DNA from: Axinella damicornis | Taxonomy: Eukaryota; Porifera; Demospongiae; Axinellida; Axinellidae | Assembly (NCBI GenBank): GCA_963931865.1 | Contig: OZ007506.1 | Span: forward strand, 9,876,855 to 9,940,854 | Length of the DNA stretch: 64,000 nt | Reading direction: 5' to 3' | Shown: in pieces, positions 9,967 through 19,224 of the stretch | How the letters are laid out: each line of letters starts with the position of its first letter | Position numbering within the stretch: the stretch's first letter is position 1 | The notes under the pieces: model-generated | What the model saw: the letters and a program-made list of their open reading frames with translations, nothing else | What the model was told of the DNA's origin: nothing | The model's database searches: none | Made by a program: the position numbers and the translations under genes

Positions 9967-10170
9967 TTAAGGTAGCACATACCCCTTTACGTTACCTAAC
10001 GTAAAGGGGTATGTGCTACCTTAAGGTAGCACATACCCTTTTACGTTAGGTTACCTTTAACCGTCGGGGGCCTAAGGTAGCACATACCCCATTACGTTAG
10101 GTTACCTTTAACCGTCGGGGGCCCCCGACGGTTAAAGGTAACCTAACGTAAAGGGGTATGTGCTACCTTA
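9967..10170. repeat. Tandem near-perfect palindromes, nested units
   Basis: First palindrome 9,967-10,024: two 28-nt arms (TTAAGGTAGCACATACCCCT...) around CC, perfect. Then one half-unit (10,021-10,071) in direct orientation. Then a second palindrome 10,073-10,170: two 49-nt arms with one mismatch at 10,091 and a GGGGGCCCCC centre at 10,117-10,126. The longer arm contains the shorter arm plus GGTTACCTTTAACCGTCGGG. All three units share the TAAGGTAGCACATACCC terminus, so this is one foldback element in long, half and internally deleted forms. Confidence 0.9.
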
Positions 10171-10745
10171 ATCCTACATCCTACATCACAGTGGTTTTCA
10201 TAGTTGGATGCGTTGGTGAAACTTGGAGTGTCACTCGACACGCAGCAGGCACGGTTGGTAGCAAGCCTAGCGCCTAAGCGCTAGCGAGGTATACGTATAC
10301 GGCACGGTCGCGGCACAAGCGTCGATTCATGCATGCAATAGGCATGGCTGTGGTTGTCGGTCCTGGTTCGGTACAGGTTTGGAACCAGAGCGTATGTAGA
10401 GTCTACACAACAGCGCGTGCGAGCAGCTCGTCTACGGTGTATCCGCTCGTGAAACTTACTTTGGAAGGGCAAAAGAGGCAGTTGCTTTCTCCGCTTCAGC
10501 CATGCCCCCTTTTTCAACCCTACAACTGAAGGTAAGCTGTAGGCTGCCTAGCAACCAGGTTCTGCAACGGCGTTACTAAGCGAAGTATTCACCAATCAGC
10601 TTTCTATTACAGCAGTACCTCGAGAAAAAAGTGTAATACCAATCTGATTGGTTAAACCGAGTGGTATATCAGATTAATGCGTACTGTGTAGTATAGAACT
10701 ATTATATTGTAGGTTTTATAGATGTAGGATTACAAGAAAAAGCAC
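10171..10745. other. No gene recognised; remainder of an insertion
   Basis: The stretch lies within the ~940 bp that separate the two parts of composite module 2. It contains GCGCCTAAGCGC (10,270) and TATACGTATA (10,290), small self-complementary words, and overlapping short ORFs on both strands without motifs. Confidence 0.4.
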
Positions 10746-10749
10746 ATGT

Positions 10750-11059
10750 TTACCTTCATCTAATTCCTCGATGATATCATACAGGTCATGATCGCTCCCC
10801 TCCAGGACAGGATCATCTGGGTCATCCAAGTCCTCCATGGGGTCCTCATCACGAATGCTCTTCATGACTCCACAGTTAGGCAGTTCCTCTAGTCATCTTG
10901 GCTGCAGCTGTATAGAATTTTGAACTAGTTCATTCAAGAAAGAATTCTTGTTGATATTGTAAAACTTGTCATCAAAATTGTGGCCTATAACTCAATGGCA
11001 ACAAATACCTACCTGTGGAAGTGAAGAAGCACCACAATAGAAGAGGTGGGCAGTAGCTA
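10750..11059 (-). pseudogene. Acidic exon-like fragment, copy 3
   Basis: Near-identical to 6,150-6,440. The minus reading gives SIRDEDPMEDLDDPDDPVLE and then DIIEELDE, followed by a GGTAAAC donor-like site at 10,751-10,757. Downstream noncoding DNA (TTGTAAAACTTGTCATC, TGTGGAAGTGAAGAAGC) also matches copy 1, so about 300 bp were duplicated together. Confidence 0.4.
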
Positions 11060-11289
11060 CATACACACATGATCACAGGTATTTACTTGTGTGGCTGACA
11101 CAGCCACATCTACTCCACTGCTTACTTTAGACTTATAGAAGTCAAATAGCAGTGGAGATAGAGGTGTGGCTATCCAGGTGGAGGTCGAACCATGTTGCTA
11201 TGGCATCCACAATGCATCACCTGCAGCTGCTCTCAGGAAGTGAAATCTAGAGGGGAAAAAATCAGTTTACTGTAAACAACTAGATTACA
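11060..11289. repeat. R-family repeat, copy 3
   Basis: GTCAAATAGCAGTGGAGATA and GGTGGAGGTCGAACCATGTT, ending TTTACTGTAAACAACTAG. It follows the acidic exon fragment just as copy 2 does. Confidence 0.6.
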
Positions 11290-11403
11290 TTACACTCCTG
11301 GTATAGAGAAAATTGTGCCGCGTAATGTTACACTCCTGGTAGGGGAAAAATTGTGCCGCGTAATGTTACACTCCTGGTAGGGGAAAAATTGTGCCGCGTA
11401 ATG
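11290..11403 (+). repeat. Three tandem 38-bp repeats
   Basis: Units start TTACACTCCTGGTA and end TTGTGCCGCGTAATG. Units 2 and 3 are identical; unit 1 has TATAGAG in place of TAGGGGA. Single or double copies of this unit sit beside the cassette clusters at 35,828, 36,352 (inverted), 55,334-55,410, 55,893 and 57,228 (inverted). CACTCCTGGTA is shared with the outer end of the cassette family. Confidence 0.85.
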
Positions 11404-11424
11404 TAATGTAAATAATGTAAATAA

Positions 11425-11854
11425 TGTTTGACTACCTTAGGAATGGCCTACAAAGATTCTGACTACACCGTCGTGATCACCATCATGCAGTGACCCAAGC
11501 GTACAATTTTGGTTCTGAAACTCCTCTTGGTGGTGGAGATACAAGCGCTTTTGTCTCGCCGTGGCCGCCATTGCTCGAGCCCTCTCTCCGACTTCCGGTG
11601 GCAGTACCGTTCTTAGGAAAGGCACATGAAGATTCTGACCACACAGCCGTGATCGCTGTCGTTCACTGACGCTTACATGCCAAAACTCACCGTGCTGGCT
11701 AAGTTGTGAGTGCTGTCTTGTCTTCCTTTTGGTCGCCATTGCTCGCGATCGACTGAGCCACGTGGCATGTGCGTTAATTGGAACGAATTGCAGCTTCGCT
11801 ACGGTGAGGCAACCGCGGCGTTGCAACGGCTACCAGGAGTGCGGTTGCCCCTCG
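11425..11854 (-). repeat. Cassette repeat copy c3
   Basis: Minus orientation; carries a 129-codon ORF through both half-cassettes (11,437-11,826). Landmarks read on the minus strand: GCAATGGCGACC start context, AAAAGGAAGACAAGACA basic exon, GGTGAGTTTTGG donor, then CACCGGAAGTCGG, GCAATGGCGGCC and a second exon. The donor GT of the second half is mutated here (GAGGAGTTTC). Confidence 0.75.
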
Positions 11855-11894
11855 TAATCTAATCTAATCTAAACTAATCTAAACTAAATAATTT

Positions 11895-12339
11895 ATGTTT
11901 GACTACTTGCGAATGGCCTGCAAAGATTCTGACTACACCGTCGTGATCGCTATCATGCACTGTCCTCACCGTATAATTTTGGTGCTGAAACTCACCTTGG
12001 TGCTGGAGATACAAGTGCTTTTGTCTCGCCGTGGCCGCCATTGCTCGAGCATTCTCTCCGACTTCCGGTGGCAGTACCGTTCTTAGGAAAGGCACGCAAA
12101 GATTCTGACCACATAGCCGCGATCGCTGTCGTCACTGACGCTTACATGCCAAAACTCACCGTGCTGGCTAAGTTGTGAGTGCTGTAATAATGTCCTGTCT
12201 TCCTTTTGGCCGCCATTGCTCGCGAACGTGGTTGCCACGTGGCATGTGCGTTAATTGGAACGAATTGCAATAATTAGCTTGCGCTACGGCGAGGCAACCG
12301 CGGGGTTGCAACGGCTACCAGGAGTGCGGTCGCCCCTCG
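11895..12339 (-). repeat. Cassette repeat copy c4
   Basis: Same organisation as c3; both GTGAGT donors are intact (complement ACTCAC at about 11,990 and 12,145). The first and second half-cassettes are in different frames, so no ORF spans both. Confidence 0.75.
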
Positions 12340-12370
12340 TAATATAATTAATTAATTAATGTAAATAATT

Positions 12371-12824
12371 CGTTCGAGTGATAGGAATGGCGTACGAAGA
12401 TTCTGACTACACTTTCATGATCGCTATCATGCACTGTCCCAACCGTACAATTTTGGTGCTGAAACTCACCTTGGTGGTGGAGATACAAGCGCTTTTGTTG
12501 TGCCGTCGGCCGCCATTGCTCGATCGCTCTCTTCGACGTTGGTAGCCAGTACAGTCTTACAAAGGCCCCACAAAGATTCTGACCACACGGCCGTGATCGC
12601 TGTCGTTCACTGACGCTTTCATGCCGAAACTCACCGAGCTGGCTAAGTTGTGAGAGCTGTAATAAGTTCTTGTCTTCCCTTTGGACGCCATTGCCGATTC
12701 AATCGACCGAACGTGGTCCTCATGTGTCATGTGCGTTAATTGGAATGAGCTCAACGCGTAGCTTGCGCGACCAGCAAGTTGCAACCGGTTGCATCGCGGC
12801 TACCAGGAGTGCGGTTGCCCCTCG
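12371..12824 (-). repeat. Cassette repeat copy c5
   Basis: More diverged (CGACGTTGG instead of the ACCGGAAGTCGG site; AACGTGGTCCTCATG instead of the CACGTG box). Both ACTCACC donor complements remain. It ends GCTACCAGGAGTGCGGTTGC followed by CCCTCG, the conserved outer end. Confidence 0.7.
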
Positions 12825-12834
12825 ATTAAGTAGA

Positions 12835-12950
12835 GTAATTTGCTTGCCAAATGTGGCTGTGATGGTAGATATGATCAAATTGGGTGTGTTGCCATGGAGA
12901 TGAAGTCTATTACATTGTGCATATGTTACTACATGCAATTGGAATTCACG
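12835..12950. repeat. R-family repeat, copy 4 (partial)
   Basis: AGTAGAGTAATTTGCTTGCC through TTGCCATGGAGATGAAGTC and the CATTGTGCATATG phrase, then a break at TGCAATTGGAATTCACG where a coding-like fragment begins. Confidence 0.55.
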
Positions 12951-12954
12951 TGGT

Positions 12955-13065
12955 GATTCTGGAGCTGCTAGAGAAGCAGCTGCAGTGTGCCATCTGCTTG
13001 GAGACCTACTGCGACCCCAAGGACCTGGCCTGCCTCCACGTGTACTGGCCTGCCTCCACGAGTTA
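12955..13065 (+). pseudogene. TRIM-type RING finger fragment
   Basis: The plus frame reads LLEKQLQCAICLETYCDPKD then LACLHVY, matching the first half of a C3HC4 RING: C-x2-C-x11-C-x-H, with cysteines encoded at 12,986 and 12,995. In TRIM/RNF proteins this segment binds the first zinc ions and recruits E2 ubiquitin-conjugating enzymes. The next expected Cys is replaced by Trp, and a short duplication of CTGGCCTGCCTCCACG follows, after which the RING pattern is lost. It is therefore a truncated exon, probably captured or left behind by rearrangement between an R repeat and the retroelement. GC content is higher than in its neighbours. The RING is clear; TRIM membership is likely but unproven, since B-box and coiled-coil parts are absent. 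Confidence 0.7.
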
Positions 13066-13083
13066 CGTGTTGACATTTCGAAG

Positions 13084-13272
13084 ATGAAAGGAGGCACAAG
13101 CAAGCTCAAGGCTAAACTGACTAATTCAGCCCTTCCCACATCTCCCTCGAGGGGAGGCGTAGCTGAGAAGCTTACGACCCCTGCAAGAGTCAAGACGCCG
13201 GTCGTCTTTAGGACCAGGAAGACTCGTTTAGCTGCCCGACCCCCAAACACAGCTACATGTGACGAGCCCTAA
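13084..13272 (+). pseudogene. Basic coding-like segment before the PHD ORF
   Basis: An open frame with Lys/Arg/Thr/Pro-rich composition (MKGGTSKLKAKLTNSALPTS) that ends 14 bp inside the PHD ORF. It probably belongs to the same retroelement ORF1 and is separated by a frameshift. No domain is recognised. Confidence 0.35.
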
Positions 13273-13813
13273 AGACAGCAGTATCTCCATAGCCACCAAC
13301 AGCAGCACAGGGAGAGCAGAAGAAGCTGACCCCAGCCCACCTACCCCCCTGGTCATAAGAGACAGCAGCTCCGAGACCCCCTCACATGAGCAAGCTGAAG
13401 ATAGAGGTGAGGGTGAGATGAATTGTATATGCGGGGCAATGGAGGATAACGGTGGGAACTGGCTACAATGTGACTCCTGTCACAAATGGTCTCATTTGGA
13501 ATGCCATAGCCTGACTGTGGGGTCTGCCAGAGATGCACAGTTTTCATGCCATATCTGTGAACTGAAGGACAAGGGTGTTAGAGGTGTGAATCCCGGTCGC
13601 CTTCCGTGTTTGTGTGCACAAGGCATGCACTGTTGCAGATCCCGGTCACCATCAAGCCTAACACCAGCCACCATGTCAGACTCAGGATTTTTCCTACATA
13701 TTCGGGATGTTGAGGCCAAGCTGAAAAATGACAGCAAGATCCTACACTTACAGGTCATTGCCCTAGAGGAGCAGGTGGTCCGTGTAGAGGGGGAGATCTG
13801 CGGCAGGCTTTAA
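13259..13813 (+). CDS. Non-LTR retrotransposon ORF1-like protein with PHD finger
   Basis: A 184-residue ORF. Residues 1-53 are a Ser/Pro/Glu-rich linker. Residues 56-100 form a complete PHD finger: C56-x-C58, C71-x2-C74, H79-x2-C82, C97-x2-C100, with the expected WSHLEC core. Residues about 148-180 look like the start of a coiled coil (EAKLKNDSKILHLQVIALEE). PHD-type zinc fingers followed by coiled coils occur in ORF1 proteins of several non-LTR elements, where ORF1 binds RNA and the PHD may read chromatin at the target. The ORF stops at 13,813, and only 80 bp later reverse-transcriptase sequence begins, so the rest of ORF1 and the endonuclease domain have been deleted. A host PHD protein is the alternative, but the adjoining RT argues for the element. 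Confidence 0.7.
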   Translation: MTSPKDSSISIATNSSTGRAEEADPSPPTPLVIRDSSSETPSHEQAEDRGEGEMNCICGAMEDNGGNWLQCDSCHKWSHLECHSLTVGSARDAQFSCHICELKDKGVRGVNPGRLPCLCAQGMHCCRSRSPSSLTPATMSDSGFFLHIRDVEAKLKNDSKILHLQVIALEEQVVRVEGEICGRL

Positions 13814-13892
13814 CCATCCAAGCAAGCAGCACCGCCGCAAGCCTCAACGTGGCAGTAGCATGGTTGAGGACATCACATGGTGAGGACATCAC

Positions 13893-14594
13893 ATGTCACC
13901 TGGGGAGGTGACCAGTGCCATCAAATCTCTGGCTCATCATAAATCTCCTTGTCCAGATGAGGTTGAGGCTGAACATCTACAGTTCGGGGGGGCCTCACTG
14001 ATCTTACATCTCACTAGCATCTTTAATGCAATTCTTGCTACAGGGCACACTCCTGCTCCCTTCCTACATGGCCATGTAATACCCATTCCCAAGGGCCATG
14101 ACAGGGACCTACATGTACATAACCCCTCCAACTACAGAGGCATATCATTACTATCAACTATCAGCAAGGTCCTAGAAAAAGTCTTGATGGACATCATCTC
14201 CCCATGCATTCCGCTGAACCCCCTGCAAGGTGGCTTTTAGGCCAGGATACAGCTGCCTCCACACCGCCTTCATCCTACAAGAGGCCATTCAACACGCCAG
14301 GGAAAAGAACAGGAAGCTTACGTTGCCTTCCTCGATGTCAAGAAGGCATTTGACACCGTATGGCATGAGGGCCTTTTTGTTAAACTACACAAAAAGGGGA
14401 TCCCAATGAGAATATGGCACCTGCTTTGCAACTGGTACAGGAACTCCTCATGCTCTGTTCTGTGGAATCAAGGCTCCACCCCCTTTCCCATCCATCAGGG
14501 TGTCAGACAAGGGGCCATCCTCTCCCCCCTCCTTTATTTAGTCTTTGTTGATGAACTCTTTGATATATTCACCACCTCAGGACTTGGAGTCTCC
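13893..14594 (+). pseudogene. Non-LTR reverse transcriptase fragment, truncated
   Basis: Reading order: PSNYRGISLLSTISKVLEKV (RT fingers), then after a frameshift VAFLDVKKAFDTVWHEGL (motif A with catalytic Asp) and HQGVRQGAILSPLLYLVFVD (motif B). These are diagnostic of non-LTR (LINE-type) reverse transcriptases, which copy element RNA at a nicked target. At least two frameshifts (near 14,240 and 14,310) break the frame. The sequence ends at about 14,594, just before where the YADD catalytic motif should occur. That point is exactly where the 21-kb tandem array starts, so the truncation and the array boundary are the same breakpoint. The element is dead. A CR1/L2/Jockey-like clade is plausible but not resolved. 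Confidence 0.85.
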
Positions 14595-14633
14595 AGAAAG
14601 TGCACTTCAACATGTGTATGAGGTATGTATGGG

Positions 14634-14700
14634 ATGGTCAGCCTTGTTTCCAGGTCCCCCTGCGTGCGGCAATGCTCATGCGCAGGGAATGAGGTTATGT
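14634..14700. mobile_element. Unit-start palindromic mini-element, truncated in copy 1
   Basis: GCCTTGTTTCCAGGTCCCCC opens it; the complementary right arm seen in copies 2 and 3 (CTGGGAACGAGGCT) is degraded here to GGGAATGAGGTTATG, and the following 1.9 kb found in copies 2 and 3 are missing. Confidence 0.55.
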
Positions 14701-14978
14701 GATAGCAGCAATGTTTTGCACTCACTCGGTATGTTCCGGAGTTTTCAGTAAGAGCAAGCCTGACCTCATCACTGCTATCATCATCACAGTACAGGGAGTG
14801 TAGCCTGTCCACTGTGTACATGAAGACAGAGGAAGTGTGATAGTTACTAGGTAATCATGGTCTGTTCCTAGTATGATCTGTTTTTGTTTTTAATTTGGGT
14901 TTACCACACTGTGGTGACTCACAAGTCTTTCAGTACCATTCCCATGAATGCTTGCAACAAAGCAAGCTACAAGTGTAG

Positions 14979-15734
14979 CCCCCACCCTAAAACGGACCCC
15001 CGAAACTAATTTTTCAGTATAATATGGACCCCCTGGAACTAATTTTTCAGAAATGTACCGAAATATATGGACCCCTTGTGAAATACTTGGACCCCCCATG
15101 GTTCCATTTTGTTTCTAAGCCTTGTTGAAATATGTGAATTCCCTGGAACGCATTCTGCTGAAATATATGGTCCCTCAGTTGTATAGGGCCGTGCAAAGCA
15201 ACTGAATGTTGTAGCAAGCTGTGAAGCTTGAAGTGGGCGGGTGGTGTTGTCATAATGACGTCACCGTATAATAGGTCAAAGATCAAGAGCGCACAGAGCT
15301 CTGCCTCATGCTTACCTGATTGCAACCTTTGCAGTACAACTACAGTGCCTGAGCCTTCGCAACAAGTAACGTGAACTGGGCAGCTGTTGATCCATCCAAG
15401 CTACCATCGAGAGCAAGCGCTCATTCACCTGCAGAGATTTGAATGCAACTGAAATAATCTCGCTGTGCAGTAGCGTCCAAACACATCATGAGAGTTGCTG
15501 ATGCTGCAGTAGCGTGGATATCACAGTGCTTATCGGCCCAGCAGTCGCTAACTACTTGTACAGACAAACAATAGGCTAAGTAACAGTTTTTGTCAAGTTG
15601 CAAGTGCACATAAAACGGAACTAATTTTTCAAGGTACATTGTAGGTCCAAAAATTTCAGTTGTTTTTGAAGGATTGGTTCCGGGGGAACGTATTAAATTT
15701 TTACGGGGGTCCAAATTTAACGTGACAGGGCTGT
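14979..15734. mobile_element. GGACCCCC TIR element, copy 1 (left end missing)
   Basis: Repeated GGACCCCC phrases and AACTAATTTTTCAG blocks at the left face their complements (GGGGGTCCAAATTTAACGTG) at the right. The copy-2 and copy-3 versions have the full left end. The interior contains a CRE-like TGACGTCA at about 15,255 and no convincing ORF. Confidence 0.65.
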
Positions 15735-16059
15735 ATAAACAGCAGATACATTGCACATGTAGACTACACCCTGTACATGTATACTGTGCTACCAGAACTT
15801 TAGCCACAAAGCTTAAAGACGACTTTGTGGTTTACCCGGGAATGTGCCACTCCTCCACACGTTCACATAATGTCCGTCTATGTCACTGCACGTGACAAAT
15901 TTTTACTAGGCCTTCCCTTGTGTTACTACTGCAAGCGACAAATGCTGGGGATGAGAAGGCCTGGGAACGAGGCTAAATTGGAGTGAGTGCACACAGCTCA
16001 CTGAGTTGTAGGTTATCAAGTTAATGCTAATGTGTGGTGCACGTTCTGATACACATGTG
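15735..16059. other. No gene; CTGGGAACGAGGCT terminus
   Basis: A TACATGTA-rich stretch followed by AGGCCTGGGAACGAGGCTAA at about 15,957, one of the recurring CTCGTTCCCAG-type mini-element ends. No coding evidence. Confidence 0.4.
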
Positions 16060-17580
16060 GGCCCACGGTACATGTAGCCTCCTACCAAGACCCACAGTGG
16101 CCTCCTACCATGCTACACTCGGGCCCACAGTAGCCTCCCAACAAGACCCACAGTTCGTTCTTACCAATACCCACCGAGTGCAGTGGCCTAGCTTGTGCTT
16201 ACGGTGGCCTCATATCCACACCCACAATCGCCTCCTACCCAGTACTAAGGTGGCTTCACACCCAGGCCCAGGTGATCTCCTACCCAGACCCATGGTGGCC
16301 TCCCACCCAGTCCGATGGTGACCTTGCATCCAGGCCTACAATGGCCTTTTACCTACAAGTAGGACCAGGCTACATGGCCACCATGCGCCTCCGCCGTGAG
16401 TCTGGCTACATGTACAAGGCCACCATTGGCCTCTGCACATGGTCACTGTGGGACTGGGTACAGGACAGCATAGGAGGCCACCATCACATGGCCACTACAG
16501 GAAATCATAGGAGGCCACCGTTAACCTGGGGTATGAGGCCACAGTGGGCCTGGGTAGGAGGTTAGCGTGGGCCTGGGTAGGAGGTCACCATGGGCCTGGG
16601 TAGAAGGCCGTAGTGGGATTGAGTAGTAGGCCACCGTGAGCTAAGTACGGCAGGCCTGGGCATGAGGCTAATGTGGATGTGAGGCCATTATCGGCTTGGG
16701 CGTGAGGCCACTGTGAGCATGGACAGGAGGCCACCATGGGCTGGGCAGGCCCATGGGGCGTCACACGCAAGCATATGGTGGTCTCACACCCAGGTCCATC
16801 GTGGCCTCCTGCCCAGCCCCATGGTGGCTTCATACCCAGGCCTGTGGTAGCCTCTTACCAAGGCCCACAGTGGCCTTGCACCCAGGTTTTGGGTGGCCTC
16901 ACATCCTAACCCGCAATGGCCTCATACCCAGGACTACGGTGGCCTCACACCCAGCACCCAGTCCCATGGCGGCCTCCTACCCAGACCCTATAGTCTTGTT
17001 CCCAGAACATTTTTCACACGCAGAGGGGAAAAATAGTATTCCGCTTTGGTTCTCTCAGCTGGAATGTTGGCGGAGCAATCAGATTGCTTTGCGAGTGACG
17101 TACATGAGATAAATGGCGACTATGAAAGCTAAGCGATAGAGGCAGTGTGCAGGGATACTAGGCTACACAGACGTGAACTACACCATGAGAAGGCTGTCAG
17201 GAAGTTCGTAGACGGTTGGGATGTGTTTGTGATCATGTCAATTGGCAGTTGGAAGTTTGAATGCCAGTAAGAACCTTCGATGAAGACAACCTTGGCTCAG
17301 GACAGCGTTATCATGATACATGTAGTTCCGCAGTTGATATGACATCAGGCATTACAAACATTACATCACCATTTTAAAACGGAATGTTCCATAACTTCAC
17401 TAGACTATTTTTTCCCCTCCGCATGCGAAAAATGGTCAGGGAACAAGACTACCTAGACCCATGGTGGCCTCACACTCAGGCCAATGGTGGCCTCATACCT
17501 ACACTGTAGACCCATGGTGGCCTCCTACCCAGTCCCATGGTGGCCATGCACCCAGGCTCCCTGTGGTCCTACATGGCCTG
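16060..17580. repeat. GGCCTCCTACC minisatellite, copy 1
   Basis: Degenerate ~24-bp units of the type GGTGGCCTCCTACCCAGRCC. Orientation is forward to about 16,370, reversed (GGGTAGGAGGCCACC) to about 16,750, then forward again. The tail resumes at 17,455 after an inserted TIR element. The Pro/Ala/His/Gly-rich ORFs here are translations of the repeat. Confidence 0.9.
16991..17451. mobile_element. TAGTCTTGTTCCC TIR element inside minisatellite, copy 1
   Basis: Left end TAGTCTTGTTCCCAGAACAT, right end its near-complement ending CAAGACTA. The TIR extends about 45 bp, including CGCAGAGGGGAAAA / TTTTTCCCCTCCGCATG. 461 bp, non-autonomous. Confidence 0.8.
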
Positions 17581-18389
17581 GGTGCATGGCCACTGTGAGT
17601 CTGAGTGTGAGTCGACCTTAGAAATCCACCGTATGCTTAAGGTAGGAAACATGGGTACAGCGATCTCCGAAACCAAGTTGATGGACAAATGGGCAGCATC
17701 AAAGCGTACACAAGTTTCAGCAATAGTTTGCATCAAACTGCTCCCTCTGCTTGAAAATGGCCTAGAACTCAATTTTAAGGCCCTCTGCTAAACTGAAAAT
17801 TTGGACCCTCTCCAAGGCCCCACCCACACTCTGACCCCATCATCAATACACCCACAAAAGTGGCCAAAAAACTACGTATGGATTTACCACTTGCTCTCCT
17901 CAGTTGCAGGCTACAGCCCGAAACTCACTGCCGCCCTCAAAAACAGAGGTTTGGCTACCCTAGGCTTTCAAAAAAAATTCCACGCACACCAACTAAAACT
18001 GACCAAAGCCAAGCCCAAAGGTCAACCTACCCCCTGCAAAACTAGGTATGCTTTTCCACGTTCACCTCTCGGTTACAGAGTTTTGGCCACACATCTACTC
18101 CCTCTCACCAGCCCAGTCCAGCTATCAAACCAGCCAAATTCGCCCTAACATGGGCGGGGCCTGTAATGCCAAAAGGTCAACTCTCTAGAGTACCTTGGTC
18201 AGGGAGCTGTCGGATGCTGTTCACTTTCCAGGCTGTTCTTCGGCCACTTCAGCAGACCCACAAACATTCCTGCTCACTCCACCTAGCTATTCACACTCAG
18301 ATAGCCCATCGCTTCATTCAACAAGCTAGAATAGCTCCTTACTTAAAAAAAATCTTCAAAGTACCACACGGCGACATCAGAGTACCAAT
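17581..18389. other. Low-complexity C/A-rich stretch, no supported gene
   Basis: A 115-codon Pro/Thr/Lys-rich ORF at 17,801-18,148 is changed by indels in copies 2 and 3 (in copy 2 the upstream part shifts frame), so the frame is not conserved. Nothing recognisable. Confidence 0.5.
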
Positions 18390-19224
18390 TTGAAACTTGA
18401 AAGGGCCGCTAGCCGCATCAAAGAGAGAAGCCCCCCTTGTTTATTCCGGTTGCCGCCATGGGAAAACGTAAACAGATTAATATCTCTATATAAGCGTATG
18501 CGAGTGACCTCATCTCATTACTTATTCATGAGCAAAATTGCGCGATTTCGCCGATGTCATGCTTCCAACCTTAAGGTTACGGGTTACAGTTTGCAATTGC
18601 GCATGCGTGGTGCGTGCTTGTGGTTTACAGTCAACAGTGAAATGTGTGCACGACTTTGGTGTCAGCTTTTTATCGCTGAACTTACATCTAACCGTATATT
18701 AGACTGAATTTCAATTCTACGAAGAAAGGGGCAGGGCGGCTCGAAAAGTTTTACCGAGATAATTAAACATCCTGTTCGTGAGATACTGTGCGTTCTACTT
18801 GCCTGATCTGGCGAAAAGCGAATGGCTTTGTGGTATGAACGACCATCACTCGTTTTTCCAACGGCAGCGAAGCGAAGTCGCTCCGAGCCGCCCTCCAGTC
18901 AGTTGAAAACTTCCCATGGGTGCTGACAAGCTGGCCTGTTAGCCCTTTCTGATTACAAAATCTGACGCCAAAAATCGCCAACTCGACCTTGAACTTTGAT
19001 GCCACTGCCCGTGTTGGCATGTTGTACTCAGGCGCTAAGATCATACCAGCTAGAAGGTACTCATATTGCTGTTATACGTTGTCTCTGTTGCATGTCTCTA
19101 GCTAGTTCCTGCACGGAGGGACAAAGGTAACTTGTACGTTATGTATATTTAATGAGCACACGGTATCCCGTAACCTTAATGAACTTGATGGCAAAACACA
19201 CGTTTCCATTCTAATCCCATAAAC
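18390..19224. other. Promoter-like words without a supported gene
   Basis: GCCGCCATGGGAAAACG near 18,451 is a perfect Kozak context but opens only 11 codons. CTATATAAGCG at 18,485 resembles a TATA box, and a CRE-like TGACGTCATC occupies the following position in copy 2 (43,206). GGGCGGCTCG (18,733) and CGAGCCGCCC (18,885) could bound a ~165-bp inverted-repeat element. The 105-codon ORF at 18,390 differs from copy 2 at about 10 residues, so it is not constrained. Confidence 0.3.

Noticed and set aside
12720..13250. 176-codon minus-strand ORF
   Set aside because: It is antisense to the RING fragment and the retroelement ORF1, whose plus-strand readings have clear zinc-binding patterns.
16060..16565. 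Proline/histidine-rich ORFs in the GGCCTCCTACC minisatellite
   Set aside because: Low-complexity translation of repeat units; frames shift freely between the three array copies.
18390..18707. 105-codon ORF conserved in position at 43,090
   Set aside because: About 10 replacement differences between copies and no recognisable domain; the Kozak-like ATG at 18,451 is in another frame and opens only 11 codons.
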